NCBI RefSeq assembly: GCF_004323595.1
Contig: NZ_AP019373.1
Span: 682,001-746,000, forward strand
DNA length: 64,000 bases
Direction: 5' to 3'
Source: Sulfuricystis thermophila
Lineage (GTDB): Bacteria > Pseudomonadota > Gammaproteobacteria > Burkholderiales > Rhodocyclaceae
Every line of letters begins with the position of its first letter. Positions within the stretch are counted from its first letter, which is position 1. Shown here piece by piece: positions 28,270-36,764 of the stretch. The position numbers and the translations under genes were made by a program. A model generated the notes under the pieces. It was not told the DNA's origin. It saw only the letters and a program-made list of their open reading frames with translations, and ran no database searches.

Positions 28270-29399
28270 AATACATCGACGAGTTTCGTGACGGTGAGCT
28301 CGCCAAGGGGCTTGCGGCGGCGATTGCCGCCGCGGCGCGGCCGGAGCGCCAGTATGCCTTCATGGAATTCTGCGGCGGCCACACCCACGCGATTTCGCGC
28401 TATGGCGTCACCGATCTCCTGCCGGCCAACGTGCGCATGGTGCATGGACCGGGCTGCCCGGTGTGCGTGCTGCCGATCGGTCGCATCGACATGGCGATCG
28501 AACTCGCGCTCAGACATCAGGCCATCCTCTGCAGTTATGGCGACTGTCTGCGCGTGCCGGCCTCCGCTGGTTTGTCCTTGCTCAAAGCCAAGTCGCACGG
28601 CGGCGACATCCGCATGGTGTATTCGGCGGCCGATGCCTTGAAGATCGCGCGCGAGAATCCGCAACGTGAGGTGGTGTTCTTCGCCATTGGTTTCGAGACC
28701 ACCACGCCGCCGACGGCGGTGGTGATCAAGCAGGCCGCGGCGGAAGGGGTGAACAACTTCAGCGTGCTCTGCTGTCATGTGCTGACGCCCTCCGCCATCA
28801 TGAGCATCCTCGAATCGCCCGAGGTGCGGCGCTGGGGCACGGTGCCGCTCGACGGTTTCGTCGGCCCGGCGCATGTGTCGACGGTGATCGGCAGTCGGCC
28901 CTATGAGTTTTTCGCCGAGGAGTACCGCAAGCCCGTGGTGATCGCCGGCTTCGAGCCGCTCGACGTGATGCAGGCGATCCTGATGCTGATCCGCCAGGTC
29001 AATGAGGGCCGTTGCGAGGTGGAGAACGAATTCACGCGCGCGGTGTCGCGCGAGGGCAATGTCAAGGCTCAGGCGCTCGTCGCCGAGGTGTTCGAACTGC
29101 GGCGCAGTTTCGAGTGGCGCGGCATGGGCACGATTCCCTATTCGGCGCTGGCGATCCGGCAGGCGTTTGCGGATTTCGATGCCGAGCGCCGTTTTGGGCT
29201 CGAATATCATCCCGTGCCGGATCACAAGGCCTGCGAATGCGGTGCGATCCTGCGCGGCGTGAAAGAGCCGCGCGACTGCAAGCTGTTCGGCACCGTCTGC
29301 ACACCGGAGAATCCGATCGGCAGCTGCATGGTGAGTTCGGAGGGCGCCTGCGCCGCCTACTACACCTATGGCCGCCATCGCGAAGAGATCGCGGGATGA
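28266..29399 (+). CDS. hypD: Hydrogenase maturation protein HypD
   Basis: Scaffold carrying a [4Fe-4S] cluster on which the Fe(CN)2CO cofactor is assembled with HypC. The 377 residues contain FCGGHTHAISRYG, HGPGCPVCVLPIGRID and the C-terminal CECGAILRGVKEP...CTPENPIGSCMVSSEGACAAYY cysteines. It is coupled to hypC and hypX by 4-nt overlaps on both sides. Confidence 0.97.
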   Translation: MKYIDEFRDGELAKGLAAAIAAAARPERQYAFMEFCGGHTHAISRYGVTDLLPANVRMVHGPGCPVCVLPIGRIDMAIELALRHQAILCSYGDCLRVPASAGLSLLKAKSHGGDIRMVYSAADALKIARENPQREVVFFAIGFETTTPPTAVVIKQAAAEGVNNFSVLCCHVLTPSAIMSILESPEVRRWGTVPLDGFVGPAHVSTVIGSRPYEFFAEEYRKPVVIAGFEPLDVMQAILMLIRQVNEGRCEVENEFTRAVSREGNVKAQALVAEVFELRRSFEWRGMGTIPYSALAIRQAFADFDAERRFGLEYHPVPDHKACECGAILRGVKEPRDCKLFGTVCTPENPIGSCMVSSEGACAAYYTYGRHREEIAG

Positions 29400-31063
29400 A
29401 GGTCCTTTTTCTCACTCACAGCTTCAACAGCCTCACTCAGCGTTTGTTCGCCGAACTGACTGCGCGCGGCCACGAGGTGTCGGTGGAATTCGACATCGCC
29501 GATGCGGTGAGCGAGGAGGCGGTCGCGCTCTGGCAGCCCGACCTGATCCTCGCGCCTTTCCTCAAGCGCGCGATTCCGGCATCGATCTGGCGCCATCACC
29601 TGTGCTGGGTCGTCCATCCCGGCATCGTCGGTGACCGCGGCCCCTCGGCGCTCGATTGGGCGATCCAGGAGGGTGAAAACGAGTGGGGTGTCACGGTGTT
29701 GCAGGCCGAGGCCGAGATGGATGCCGGGCCGATCTGGGCGACGGCGAGCTTTCCGATGCGGCGCGCTCGCAAGGCCAGCCTCTATCGCCAGGAAGTCACC
29801 GAGGCGTCGGTGACGGCGGTGCTTTCTGCGCTCGAACGGCTCAAGCGGGGCGAGAAACCGACGCCGCTTCATGAGTGGCCCAACGCGCGCGGGCGGCTAC
29901 GACCGCTGATGAAGCAGGCGGATCGCGCGATCGACTGGCAGAACGACGATATGCAAACGGTGCTGCGCAAGATCGACGCGGCCGACGGTTTTCCCGGCGT
30001 GGCGGACAGCCTGTTGGGTCACGCCTGTCATCTTTACGATGCCTGGCCGGAGACGCGGCTCAAGGGCGAGCCCGGTGCGGTGATCGCCCGGCGCGAGACG
30101 GCGCTTTGTCGCGCCACCGTCGATGGCGCCGTGTGGATCGGCCATGTGAAACGAGCAGGGGGCATCAAGCTGCCGGCGACGGTGACCTTCGCTCGCGAAG
30201 CTGCCGGCGTGCCCGAGCTGCCGCTCGCTGGCTGGTGGAGCGCCGATCATGCGACCTGGCAGGACATCCGTTACGAAGAGGATGGCGCGGTCGGCTTCCT
30301 CCATTTCGACTTCTACAATGGCGCGATGAGCACCCGGCAGTGCGAGCGTCTGCGTGAGGCGTTTCTGTGGGCGACGGCTCGTCCGACGCGCGTCATCGTG
30401 CTGATGGGCGGGCGCGACTTTTGGAGCAATGGCATCCATCTCAACCTGATCGAACATGCGGCGAGCCCCGCCGATGAATCCTGGGCGAACATCAACGCCA
30501 TCGACGATCTCGCCGAAGCGCTCATCCGCTGTGAATCGCATTTGACGGTCGCGGCGCTCTCTGGCAATGCCGGCGCGGGCGGCTGTTTCCTCGCCCGCGC
30601 CTGCGACGAGGTTTGGGTGAGGGACGGTGTGGTGCTCAACCCGCATTACAAGAACATGGGCAATCTCTTTGGCTCGGAGTTCTGGACTTATCTGTTGCCG
30701 CCGCGCGTCGGCAGCGAGGGTGCGGCGGCGATCATGCGCCATCGCTTGCCGATGCTGGCTTATGCAGCGGTTGAGTGTGGCTTCTACGATGCCGTCCTGC
30801 CAGCGCCGACATTTGGCGACGAAGTGGCGCGCCGTGCCGCGGCCTTGGCGCAGGATTTTGCCGCGCGCATCGCCGCCAAGCGCGCGCGGCGCGCTGCCGA
30901 CGAGGCCCGCAAACCGCTGGCCGCCTATCGCGCCGAGGAGCTCGCCCAGATGCGGCGCAACTTTTACGGCTTCGATCCGAGCTACCATGTGGCGCGCTGG
31001 CATTTCGTCGCCAAGACGCCGCATTCCTGGACGCCGCGCCATTTGGCGCGGCATCGTATGTGA
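29396..31063 (+). CDS. hypX: HypX/HoxX, CO-ligand synthesis for [NiFe] hydrogenase under air
   Basis: Generates the active-site CO from a formyl-tetrahydrofolate group under oxic conditions, as established for Ralstonia and Aquifex HypX. The 555 residues have an N-terminal formyltransferase-like half (HPGIVGDRGPSALDWAI; about 1-270) and a C-terminal enoyl-CoA hydratase-like half (GGRDFWSNGIHLNLIE; ALSGNAGAGGCFLA). ATG 29396 overlaps the hypD stop. Its presence suggests hydrogenases are matured while oxygen is present. A 24-bp repeat copy is read as AVLPAPTF. Confidence 0.93.
   Translation: MKVLFLTHSFNSLTQRLFAELTARGHEVSVEFDIADAVSEEAVALWQPDLILAPFLKRAIPASIWRHHLCWVVHPGIVGDRGPSALDWAIQEGENEWGVTVLQAEAEMDAGPIWATASFPMRRARKASLYRQEVTEASVTAVLSALERLKRGEKPTPLHEWPNARGRLRPLMKQADRAIDWQNDDMQTVLRKIDAADGFPGVADSLLGHACHLYDAWPETRLKGEPGAVIARRETALCRATVDGAVWIGHVKRAGGIKLPATVTFAREAAGVPELPLAGWWSADHATWQDIRYEEDGAVGFLHFDFYNGAMSTRQCERLREAFLWATARPTRVIVLMGGRDFWSNGIHLNLIEHAASPADESWANINAIDDLAEALIRCESHLTVAALSGNAGAGGCFLARACDEVWVRDGVVLNPHYKNMGNLFGSEFWTYLLPPRVGSEGAAAIMRHRLPMLAYAAVECGFYDAVLPAPTFGDEVARRAAALAQDFAARIAAKRARRAADEARKPLAAYRAEELAQMRRNFYGFDPSYHVARWHFVAKTPHSWTPRHLARHRM
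30790..30813 (-). repeat. 24-bp dispersed repeat, copy 9
   Basis: 22 of 24 positions match. It lies inside hypX, antisense to it, translated as AVLPAPTF. Confidence 0.8.
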
Positions 31064-31092
31064 ATTCAACCCAGATTCAAGGAGGGAAACCG

Positions 31093-31302
31093 GTGGGCCG
31101 TGAGGGGATTTGTGAGCGCATGTCGGCGGCCGTCGGTGAAGGGCGCGGGGAAGAATGTCACTTGTTCGCGGCAAGCCGAGTTGTGGCTGTCCCGCGCCCG
31201 AACCCTACGGCCGCCCCATGCGCGAACCATGAGCCGAACGGCGCACCGGTTTCATCCTCCGTGGGGGTTCATGAATCATGGCTGTTCGTTGAGCAACGAT
31301 GA
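31093..31302 (+). CDS. Possible small protein between hypX and hoxA
   Basis: A GTG-started frame of 69 residues preceded by a strong AAGGAGGG box with 6-nt spacing. Its TGA overlaps the hoxA ATG (ATGA), as real genes do throughout this cluster. The product has three cysteines and two histidines (GICERMS, EECHLF, PCANHE) but resembles nothing I recognise. Without it, the 235 nt between hypX and hoxA would be leader sequence. It may be a genuine coupling leader peptide or chance. Confidence 0.35.
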   Translation: MGREGICERMSAAVGEGRGEECHLFAASRVVAVPRPNPTAAPCANHEPNGAPVSSSVGVHESWLFVEQR

Positions 31303-32723
31303 CTCCACCGCCTGCAGCGTTGCCCGTCGTGCTGGTCGTCGATGACGAACCGCGTTCGCTCGAAGCCCTGCGCCGCGCGCTCGATGAGAATTTCGAGGTG
31401 CTCACCGCTGCTTCCGCAGCGGAAGCGGAAGCCGTGATGGAGCGTGAATTCGTCCAGATCGTGCTGTGCGATCAGCGCATGCCGGACCTGACCGGGGTCG
31501 AATTCTTGAAGCGCGTGCGCAGCCGCTGGCCGGATACGGTGCGGATGATCCTTTCCGGTTACGCCGAGGTGGAAGACATCATCGCCGGCATCAACGAGGC
31601 CGGCATCTGGCAATACCTGCTCAAACCTTGGCATCCGGATCAGTTGCTGCTGACGCTGAAGAGCGCCGCCGAGATATGGCGCCTGCAGCAGGAAAACCAG
31701 CGCCTGTCGATCGAGCTGCGCGAGAGCCCGCATGAGCTCGCGGCGCGGGTGGCGACCCGGCGACGGCAGCTTGCGGCGCGCGATAGTTTCGAGGCGCTGA
31801 TCCGTGCGCCGGGTAGCCCGCTCGATGCGGTCTGCGAGCTGGCGCGGCGCATCGCCCCGCATGATCTGCCCGTGTTGCTGCAGGGCGAATCGGGCACCGG
31901 CAAGGAGCTCTTGGCGCGTGCGCTGCACCACGCCAGTGCGCGCGCCGAGGGTCCCTTCGTGGTCGAAAACTGTGCCGCGATGCCGGATACCCTGCTCGAA
32001 GCGGAACTCTTCGGCCACAAGAAGGGCGCATTCACCGGCGCTTACGAGGATCGCGTCGGCCTGTTTCAGCAGGCCGACGGGGGCACCTTGTTTCTCGACG
32101 AGGTGGGTGATACCTCGCCGGCGATGCAGGTGAAGCTCCTGCGCGCCTTGCAGGAAGGAGAAGTGCGGCCGGTGGGCAGTAGCCGGTCGGTGCGCGTCGA
32201 TGTGCGCATCATCACGGCGACCCATCGCGATCTGGAGGCCGACGTGCTCGCCGGCCGCTTCCGTGAGGATCTCTATTACCGCCTCGCCGGCATCACGCTG
32301 ACGCTGCCGCCCTTGCGCGAACGGCCGGCAGACATTCCGCTGCTGGTCACGGCCCTGCTGCAAAAGTCGGGTGTGAGCGGACGGCGGTTTTCCGATGCCG
32401 CGCTCGAACTGATGTGTCGCTACCGCTGGCCGGGCAATGTGCGCGAGCTCGCCAACGAAGTGCGCCGCGCGCTGGCGCTGGCGCGCGAAGATGAAATGGG
32501 CCCCGAGCTCCTCTCGCCCCGCTTGCATGCGATTCAGGCGCCGCGCCCGGCCGGTGGCGAGCTTGGCACGCTCAAGGAACGCCTGGCGGCCTTCGAGACC
32601 GAGGTGTTGCGCGAGGCGCTCGCGCGTCATCGCGGCAACAAGTCGCGCATCGCCGCAGAGCTCGGCTTGACGCGGGTCGGTTTGCGCATGAAACTGGAAC
32701 GACTGGGTCTCCTGGAATCATGA
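31299..32723 (+). CDS. hoxA: Sigma54-dependent response regulator HoxA/HupR
   Basis: NtrC-type activator of hydrogenase operons. The 474 residues comprise a receiver domain (VVLVVDDEPRSLEALRRAL, phospho-acceptor in VLCDQRMPDLTGVEF), an AAA+ domain with Walker A GESGTGKELLARAL, the sigma54 loop GAFTGA and DEVGDTSPAMQVKLLRALQE, and a Fis-type helix-turn-helix (HRGNKSRIAAELGLTRVGLRMKLERLG). It overlaps hoxB by 4 nt. The expected target is the -24/-12 promoter before hybO. In some hosts HoxA is active when unphosphorylated; which applies here is not visible. Confidence 0.95.
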   Translation: MTPPPAALPVVLVVDDEPRSLEALRRALDENFEVLTAASAAEAEAVMEREFVQIVLCDQRMPDLTGVEFLKRVRSRWPDTVRMILSGYAEVEDIIAGINEAGIWQYLLKPWHPDQLLLTLKSAAEIWRLQQENQRLSIELRESPHELAARVATRRRQLAARDSFEALIRAPGSPLDAVCELARRIAPHDLPVLLQGESGTGKELLARALHHASARAEGPFVVENCAAMPDTLLEAELFGHKKGAFTGAYEDRVGLFQQADGGTLFLDEVGDTSPAMQVKLLRALQEGEVRPVGSSRSVRVDVRIITATHRDLEADVLAGRFREDLYYRLAGITLTLPPLRERPADIPLLVTALLQKSGVSGRRFSDAALELMCRYRWPGNVRELANEVRRALALAREDEMGPELLSPRLHAIQAPRPAGGELGTLKERLAAFETEVLREALARHRGNKSRIAAELGLTRVGLRMKLERLGLLES

Positions 32724-33721
32724 AGCTGATCTGGCTGCAATCCGGCGGCTGCGGCGGCTGCACGCTCTCCTGGCTCGGCTACGCCCATGGCCCGCTCCTC
32801 GAGGTGCTCGCCGAGGCAGGCATCGAGCTCGTCTGGCATCCGAGCCTGTCTGCCGCCAGCGGCGACGAGGCGCTCGCGCTCATCGAGGCTTACGCGAGCG
32901 GCGCTCGGTCTTTCGACATCCTCTGTGTCGAGGGTGCACTGCTGCGCGGCCCGTGGCTCGATCAGCTGCCGAGCGGCAACTTCCATTGCTTCGGTGGCGG
33001 CAAGCCGATGCTCGACTGGGTCTTGCGCCTGGCGATGAGGGCGCGCCACGTCGTCGCCATCGGCAGTTGCGCGGCCTTTGGCGGCATTACCGCCGCGGGC
33101 GGCAATCCGACCGATGCCGCGGGGCTGCAGCATGACGGCGAGATCGGCGGCGGGGTGCTGGGGCCTTATTTCCGCGATGCAGTGGGGCTGCCGGTCGTCA
33201 ATGTCTCCGGCTGTCCGCCCCATCCGGACTGGATCACCGAGACCCTGGCCATGCTCGCGCAGGGTCGTCTCACAGCGGATGGCCTCGACGAGTTCGGCCG
33301 CCCGCGTTTCTTCGCCGACCGTCTCGTGCATCACGGTTGCCCGCGCAATGAGTATTACGAATTCAAGGCCGGCGCGGAACATCCCGGCGAACAGGGGTGC
33401 CTGATGGAAAACCTGGGCTGCAAGGGCACCCAGGCGCATGCCGACTGCAATCTGCGCCTGTGGAACGGCGAGGGTTCCTGCCTGCGTGGCGGTTTTCCCT
33501 GCATCCGCTGTACCGAACCGGAATTCGAAGAACCCGGCCACCCGTTCAACACGACGCCGAAGGTGGCCGGCATTCCGATCGGCCTGCCGGCGGACATGCC
33601 CAAGGCCTGGTTCGTCGCACTGGCGGCGCTCTCCAAGTCGGCCACCCCGCCGCGCGTCAAGGAAAACGCCACGGCCGAGCGCCTGCGGCGCGCGCCGAGC
33701 GTCAAACGGTCGAAAAAATGA
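32720..33721 (+). CDS. hoxB: Regulatory (H2-sensing) hydrogenase small subunit
   Basis: Small subunit of the cytosolic H2 sensor (HoxB/HupU, group 2b). It begins directly MKLIWLQSGGCGGCTLSWLG, with no Tat signal and no C-terminal membrane helix, both expected for a soluble sensor. Cluster ligands include IGSCAAFGGIT, VNVSGCPPHPDWI, LVHHGCPRNEYYEF, and GEGSCLRGGFPCIRCTEPEF. The C-terminal basic tail (RRAPSVKRSKK) is short. It overlaps hoxC by 4 nt. Confidence 0.95.
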   Translation: MKLIWLQSGGCGGCTLSWLGYAHGPLLEVLAEAGIELVWHPSLSAASGDEALALIEAYASGARSFDILCVEGALLRGPWLDQLPSGNFHCFGGGKPMLDWVLRLAMRARHVVAIGSCAAFGGITAAGGNPTDAAGLQHDGEIGGGVLGPYFRDAVGLPVVNVSGCPPHPDWITETLAMLAQGRLTADGLDEFGRPRFFADRLVHHGCPRNEYYEFKAGAEHPGEQGCLMENLGCKGTQAHADCNLRLWNGEGSCLRGGFPCIRCTEPEFEEPGHPFNTTPKVAGIPIGLPADMPKAWFVALAALSKSATPPRVKENATAERLRRAPSVKRSKK

Positions 33722-35163
33722 CACGCCGCGTCGTCGGTCCCTTCAATCGTGTCGAAGGGGATCTCGAAGTCATGCTCGATGTCGAAGGCGGGCACGTTGC
33801 CGCGGCTTTCGTCAATTCACCGCTCTATCGCGGTTTCGAACAGATCCTCGAAGGCAAGACGCCGCTCGATGCGCTCGTCTTCGTGCCGCGCATCTGCGGC
33901 ATCTGCTCGGTAGCGCAGTCGGCGGCCGCAGCGCGTGCGCTGGCCGATGCCGCGGGGATCGCGCCGCCGAGGAACGGGCGGCTTGCCGCCAACCTGACGC
34001 TCGCCGTCGAGAATCTCGCCGATCATTTGACGCACTTCTATCTGTTCTTCATGCCCGATTTCGCCGCCGCCGAATACGCCGGTGCATCCTGGTATGCCGA
34101 GGTCAGTGCGCAGTTCCGTGCGCAAAGCGGCAAGGCCCAAACGGAGGCGCTCGCCGCCCGCGCGCGCTTCATGCAGGCGATGGGGCTTCTGGCCGGCAAA
34201 TGGCCGCATACGCTCGCCGTGCAGCCGGGCGGCACGACGCGGCCGCTCACCGAGTCCGAGATCTTCCGCCTGCGGCGCATCGTGCGTGAGTTTCGCGCCT
34301 TTCTCGAAGCGCGGCTGTTCGCCGCGTCGCTGGAAACCATCGCGGGGCTCGACGGGCAAACGGCGCTCGAGCGCTGGCGCAAGCAAGCTCGCGCGGGCGA
34401 TCTGCGCCTTTTTTTGCAGCTCGCCGACCGGCTCGATCTGTGGTCGCTGGGTCAGTCGGGCGCGCGTTTCTTGAGTGTCGGCGCCTACGACGAAGGGGGC
34501 GGGGCGTTCCTGTTCGCGCCGGGGGTCTGGCATGCCGGCACGGTGTTGCCATTCGCTCCCCATCAGGTGAGCGAGGACGTCAGTTGCGCCCGCTATGTCG
34601 GCGGCAAAGCACAGAGACCGGCAGAAGAGCGCACCGTGCCGCGTTACGACAAACCCGGCGCCTATTCCTGGTGCAAGGCGCCGCGCCTGGATGGCGAGAT
34701 TTGCGAGACCGGGGCGCTGGCGCGCCAGCTCGTCGATGGCCAGCCGCTGGTGAGCGACCTCGTGGCGTGCCGCGGCGCTGGGGTCGGGGCGCGCGTGCTG
34801 GCGCGGCTGCTGGAATTCGCGCGCGTCGTGCCGGCGCTGGAGCGCTGGCTCGACGCTTGCGATCCTGACGGACCGTGGTGCATGCCGGCGCCGCTGGCGG
34901 AAAACTGTCTCGGCGTGGGCTTCGTCGAGGCGGCGCGCGGTGCGCTCGGTCATTGGCTCACCGTGCGCCACGGTCTCATCGGCGGCTACCAGATCATCGC
35001 GCCGACCACCTGGAATTTTTCGCCGCGCGATGCCGACGGCCAGCCCGGTGCGCTGGAACGGGCGCTGGTCGGCCTGCCGGTGCCCGAACAGGGCACGATC
35101 CCGGCGGTGGTGCACCACGTGGTGCGCAGTTTCGATCCCTGCATGGTCTGCACGGTGCACTGA
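33718..35163 (+). CDS. hoxC: Regulatory (H2-sensing) hydrogenase large subunit
   Basis: [NiFe] subunit of the H2 sensor (HoxC/HupV). The 481 residues carry RICGICSVAQS, with Gln where catalytic hydrogenases have His, a known mark of regulatory enzymes. The protein ends DPCMVCTVH, exactly at the histidine where other large subunits are cleaved, so no protease is needed. It starts at ATG 33718, hidden in a longer frame, overlapping the hoxB stop (ATGA). Confidence 0.95.
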   Translation: MTRRVVGPFNRVEGDLEVMLDVEGGHVAAAFVNSPLYRGFEQILEGKTPLDALVFVPRICGICSVAQSAAAARALADAAGIAPPRNGRLAANLTLAVENLADHLTHFYLFFMPDFAAAEYAGASWYAEVSAQFRAQSGKAQTEALAARARFMQAMGLLAGKWPHTLAVQPGGTTRPLTESEIFRLRRIVREFRAFLEARLFAASLETIAGLDGQTALERWRKQARAGDLRLFLQLADRLDLWSLGQSGARFLSVGAYDEGGGAFLFAPGVWHAGTVLPFAPHQVSEDVSCARYVGGKAQRPAEERTVPRYDKPGAYSWCKAPRLDGEICETGALARQLVDGQPLVSDLVACRGAGVGARVLARLLEFARVVPALERWLDACDPDGPWCMPAPLAENCLGVGFVEAARGALGHWLTVRHGLIGGYQIIAPTTWNFSPRDADGQPGALERALVGLPVPEQGTIPAVVHHVVRSFDPCMVCTVH

Positions 35164-35174
35164 TGATGGCTCCC

Positions 35175-35198
35175 TGCCGTCCCGCCAGCGCCGACTTT
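35175..35198 (-). repeat. 24-bp dispersed repeat, exact copy 10
   Basis: An exact consensus copy in the 43-nt gap between hoxC and hoxJ, ending 8 nt before the hoxJ ATG, where a ribosome-binding site would be expected. Confidence 0.92.
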
Positions 35199-35206
35199 CG
35201 TACTTC

Positions 35207-36565
35207 ATGAAAAAAGGCACGCTGATTCCACCGGCCGACGAGCTTGCCCGACGCTACGCGCGCGCCGATGCACAGGCCGGCGAGGAAATCTGGCTCGACG
35301 TCATCCGCAAGATGGACGAGGTCTATCACGACCTCTTGCAATACGAAGTGGCGCTGGAAGAAAAAAATGCCGCGCTGGAAGAATCGCAGCAATTCATCGC
35401 TTCCGTGCTGGCGTCGATGTCGGACATCCTGATCGTCTGCGACCGGGCGGGAACGATCGAGAGCGTCAATGCGGCGCTCTCGGCGCTGCTCGGCCGCAGT
35501 GCGGATACCCTGGTACGCCGCCCGCTGTTCGATCTGTTTGCCGATGAGGCTTCGCGCGCCAAGGCGAGCCGGCTCTTCGCCGAGCAGCGTGCGGCCCCGG
35601 TGCAGGATTGCGAAATGCTGCTCAAAGCGGCCAATGGCAGCGAAATCGCCCTGTCGTTGAACTGCACGCCACGCTACGACGGCGTAGGCAAGATGCTCGG
35701 TTTCGTCATCACCGGCCGGCCGGTCGGCGAATTGCTGCGCGCCTATCAGGCGTTGCGCCGCGCGCACGAGGATTTGCAAACCGCGCAACGACAACTGGTG
35801 CATGCCGAGAAGATGGCTTCGCTCGGCCGCCTCGTCGCTGGCGTCGCGCACGAACTCAACAATCCAATCAGTTTCGTCTACGGCAATGCGGTGGTGATGA
35901 AACGCTATGCCGAGCGCCTGACGCGCTACCTCGATGCGGTGCATCGGGGCAGCGACCGACCGGCGCTCGATGCCTTGCGTGCCGAGCTGCGCATCGACCG
36001 CCTGCTCGAAGATCTGCCGGCGCTGATCGACGGCATGCTCGAAGGGGCCGAGCGCACGCGCGACATCGTCGATGCGCTGAAAAGGTTTTCGGCGCAGGGT
36101 AGTGGCGAGCGCATGCGTTTCGATCTCGTCGAGGTGATCGAACGCGCCATTCACTGGGTCGGCAAGGGCAGCGGCGCACGGCTCGAGGTGGTGCGGGATT
36201 TGCCCGAGAACCTGGCGGTGGAGGGCAATGCCGGCGAAATCCAGCAGGTGGTGATGAACCTGGTGCAAAACGCGGCAGACGCCACCGCTCAAGTTGCCAC
36301 GCCGCGTCTCGCCATCAGCGGCCGTCTCGATGGTGGCCGGGCCGTCGTCGAGTTTCATGATAACGGCCCGGGCATCCGACCCGAACACCTCGGCCGACTG
36401 TTCGACCCCTTCTTCACCACCAAGCCGGTCGGCCAGGGCACTGGCCTGGGGCTGGCGATCAGCTACGGCATCGTCGAACGTCACGGCGGCGAGCTCTCGG
36501 CAGCCAACCATCCGCGCGGCGGTGCCGTGTTCAGGCTCGTGCTGCCCTTGGCGAACGCCTCCTGA
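35207..36565 (+). CDS. hoxJ: Hydrogen-sensing histidine kinase HoxJ
   Basis: Soluble PAS-domain histidine kinase receiving the H2 signal from HoxBC and acting on HoxA. The 452 residues have an N-terminal coiled segment, a PAS domain (about 65-180; IVCDRAGTIESVNAALSALL), an H-box with catalytic His (GRLVAGVAHELNNPISFVYG), and an ATPase domain with N-box VVMNLVQNAADAT, DNGPGIRPEHLGRLFDPFF and GTGLGLAIS. No membrane helices. The start at 35207 lacks a Shine-Dalgarno box; the 24-bp repeat occupies that place. All catalytic boxes look intact. Confidence 0.93.
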   Translation: MKKGTLIPPADELARRYARADAQAGEEIWLDVIRKMDEVYHDLLQYEVALEEKNAALEESQQFIASVLASMSDILIVCDRAGTIESVNAALSALLGRSADTLVRRPLFDLFADEASRAKASRLFAEQRAAPVQDCEMLLKAANGSEIALSLNCTPRYDGVGKMLGFVITGRPVGELLRAYQALRRAHEDLQTAQRQLVHAEKMASLGRLVAGVAHELNNPISFVYGNAVVMKRYAERLTRYLDAVHRGSDRPALDALRAELRIDRLLEDLPALIDGMLEGAERTRDIVDALKRFSAQGSGERMRFDLVEVIERAIHWVGKGSGARLEVVRDLPENLAVEGNAGEIQQVVMNLVQNAADATAQVATPRLAISGRLDGGRAVVEFHDNGPGIRPEHLGRLFDPFFTTKPVGQGTGLGLAISYGIVERHGGELSAANHPRGGAVFRLVLPLANAS

Positions 36566-36587
36566 ACGCCAATAGTTTTTCCTCGAT

Positions 36588-36619
36588 GTGGTTATCTGCA
36601 ATGTTTACCTGATAACCAC
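36588..36619. promoter_or_regulatory. Palindrome upstream of hybO, candidate HoxA enhancer site
   Basis: A perfect 9-bp inverted repeat GTGGTTATC/GATAACCAC with a 14-nt spacer. Its centre is about 90 nt upstream of the -24 element, the usual position of an NtrC-family enhancer. It has no T run, so it is unlikely to be the hoxJ terminator. HoxA binding is inferred. Confidence 0.55.
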
Positions 36620-36691
36620 TTGGTGTCGCCGCCCTGTGCCAAGAAAATCTTAACTGGCTGATTCGCCGTCGTTAAGTTCTCGCTGCATCGT

Positions 36692-36707
36692 TGGCACGAT
36701 TTCTGCG
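36692..36707 (+). promoter_or_regulatory. Sigma54 (-24/-12) promoter of the hyb operon
   Basis: TGGCACGATTTCTGCG matches the RpoN consensus, with GG at 36693-36694 and GC at 36705-36706 separated by the required 10 nt. Transcription would begin near 36718, 47 nt before the hybO start. Confidence 0.85.
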
Positions 36708-36764
36708 AAGGCCTCGCTGTAATCCAAAACCCGAACAAACATCGAGGGCAGGAGGGAACCCATC

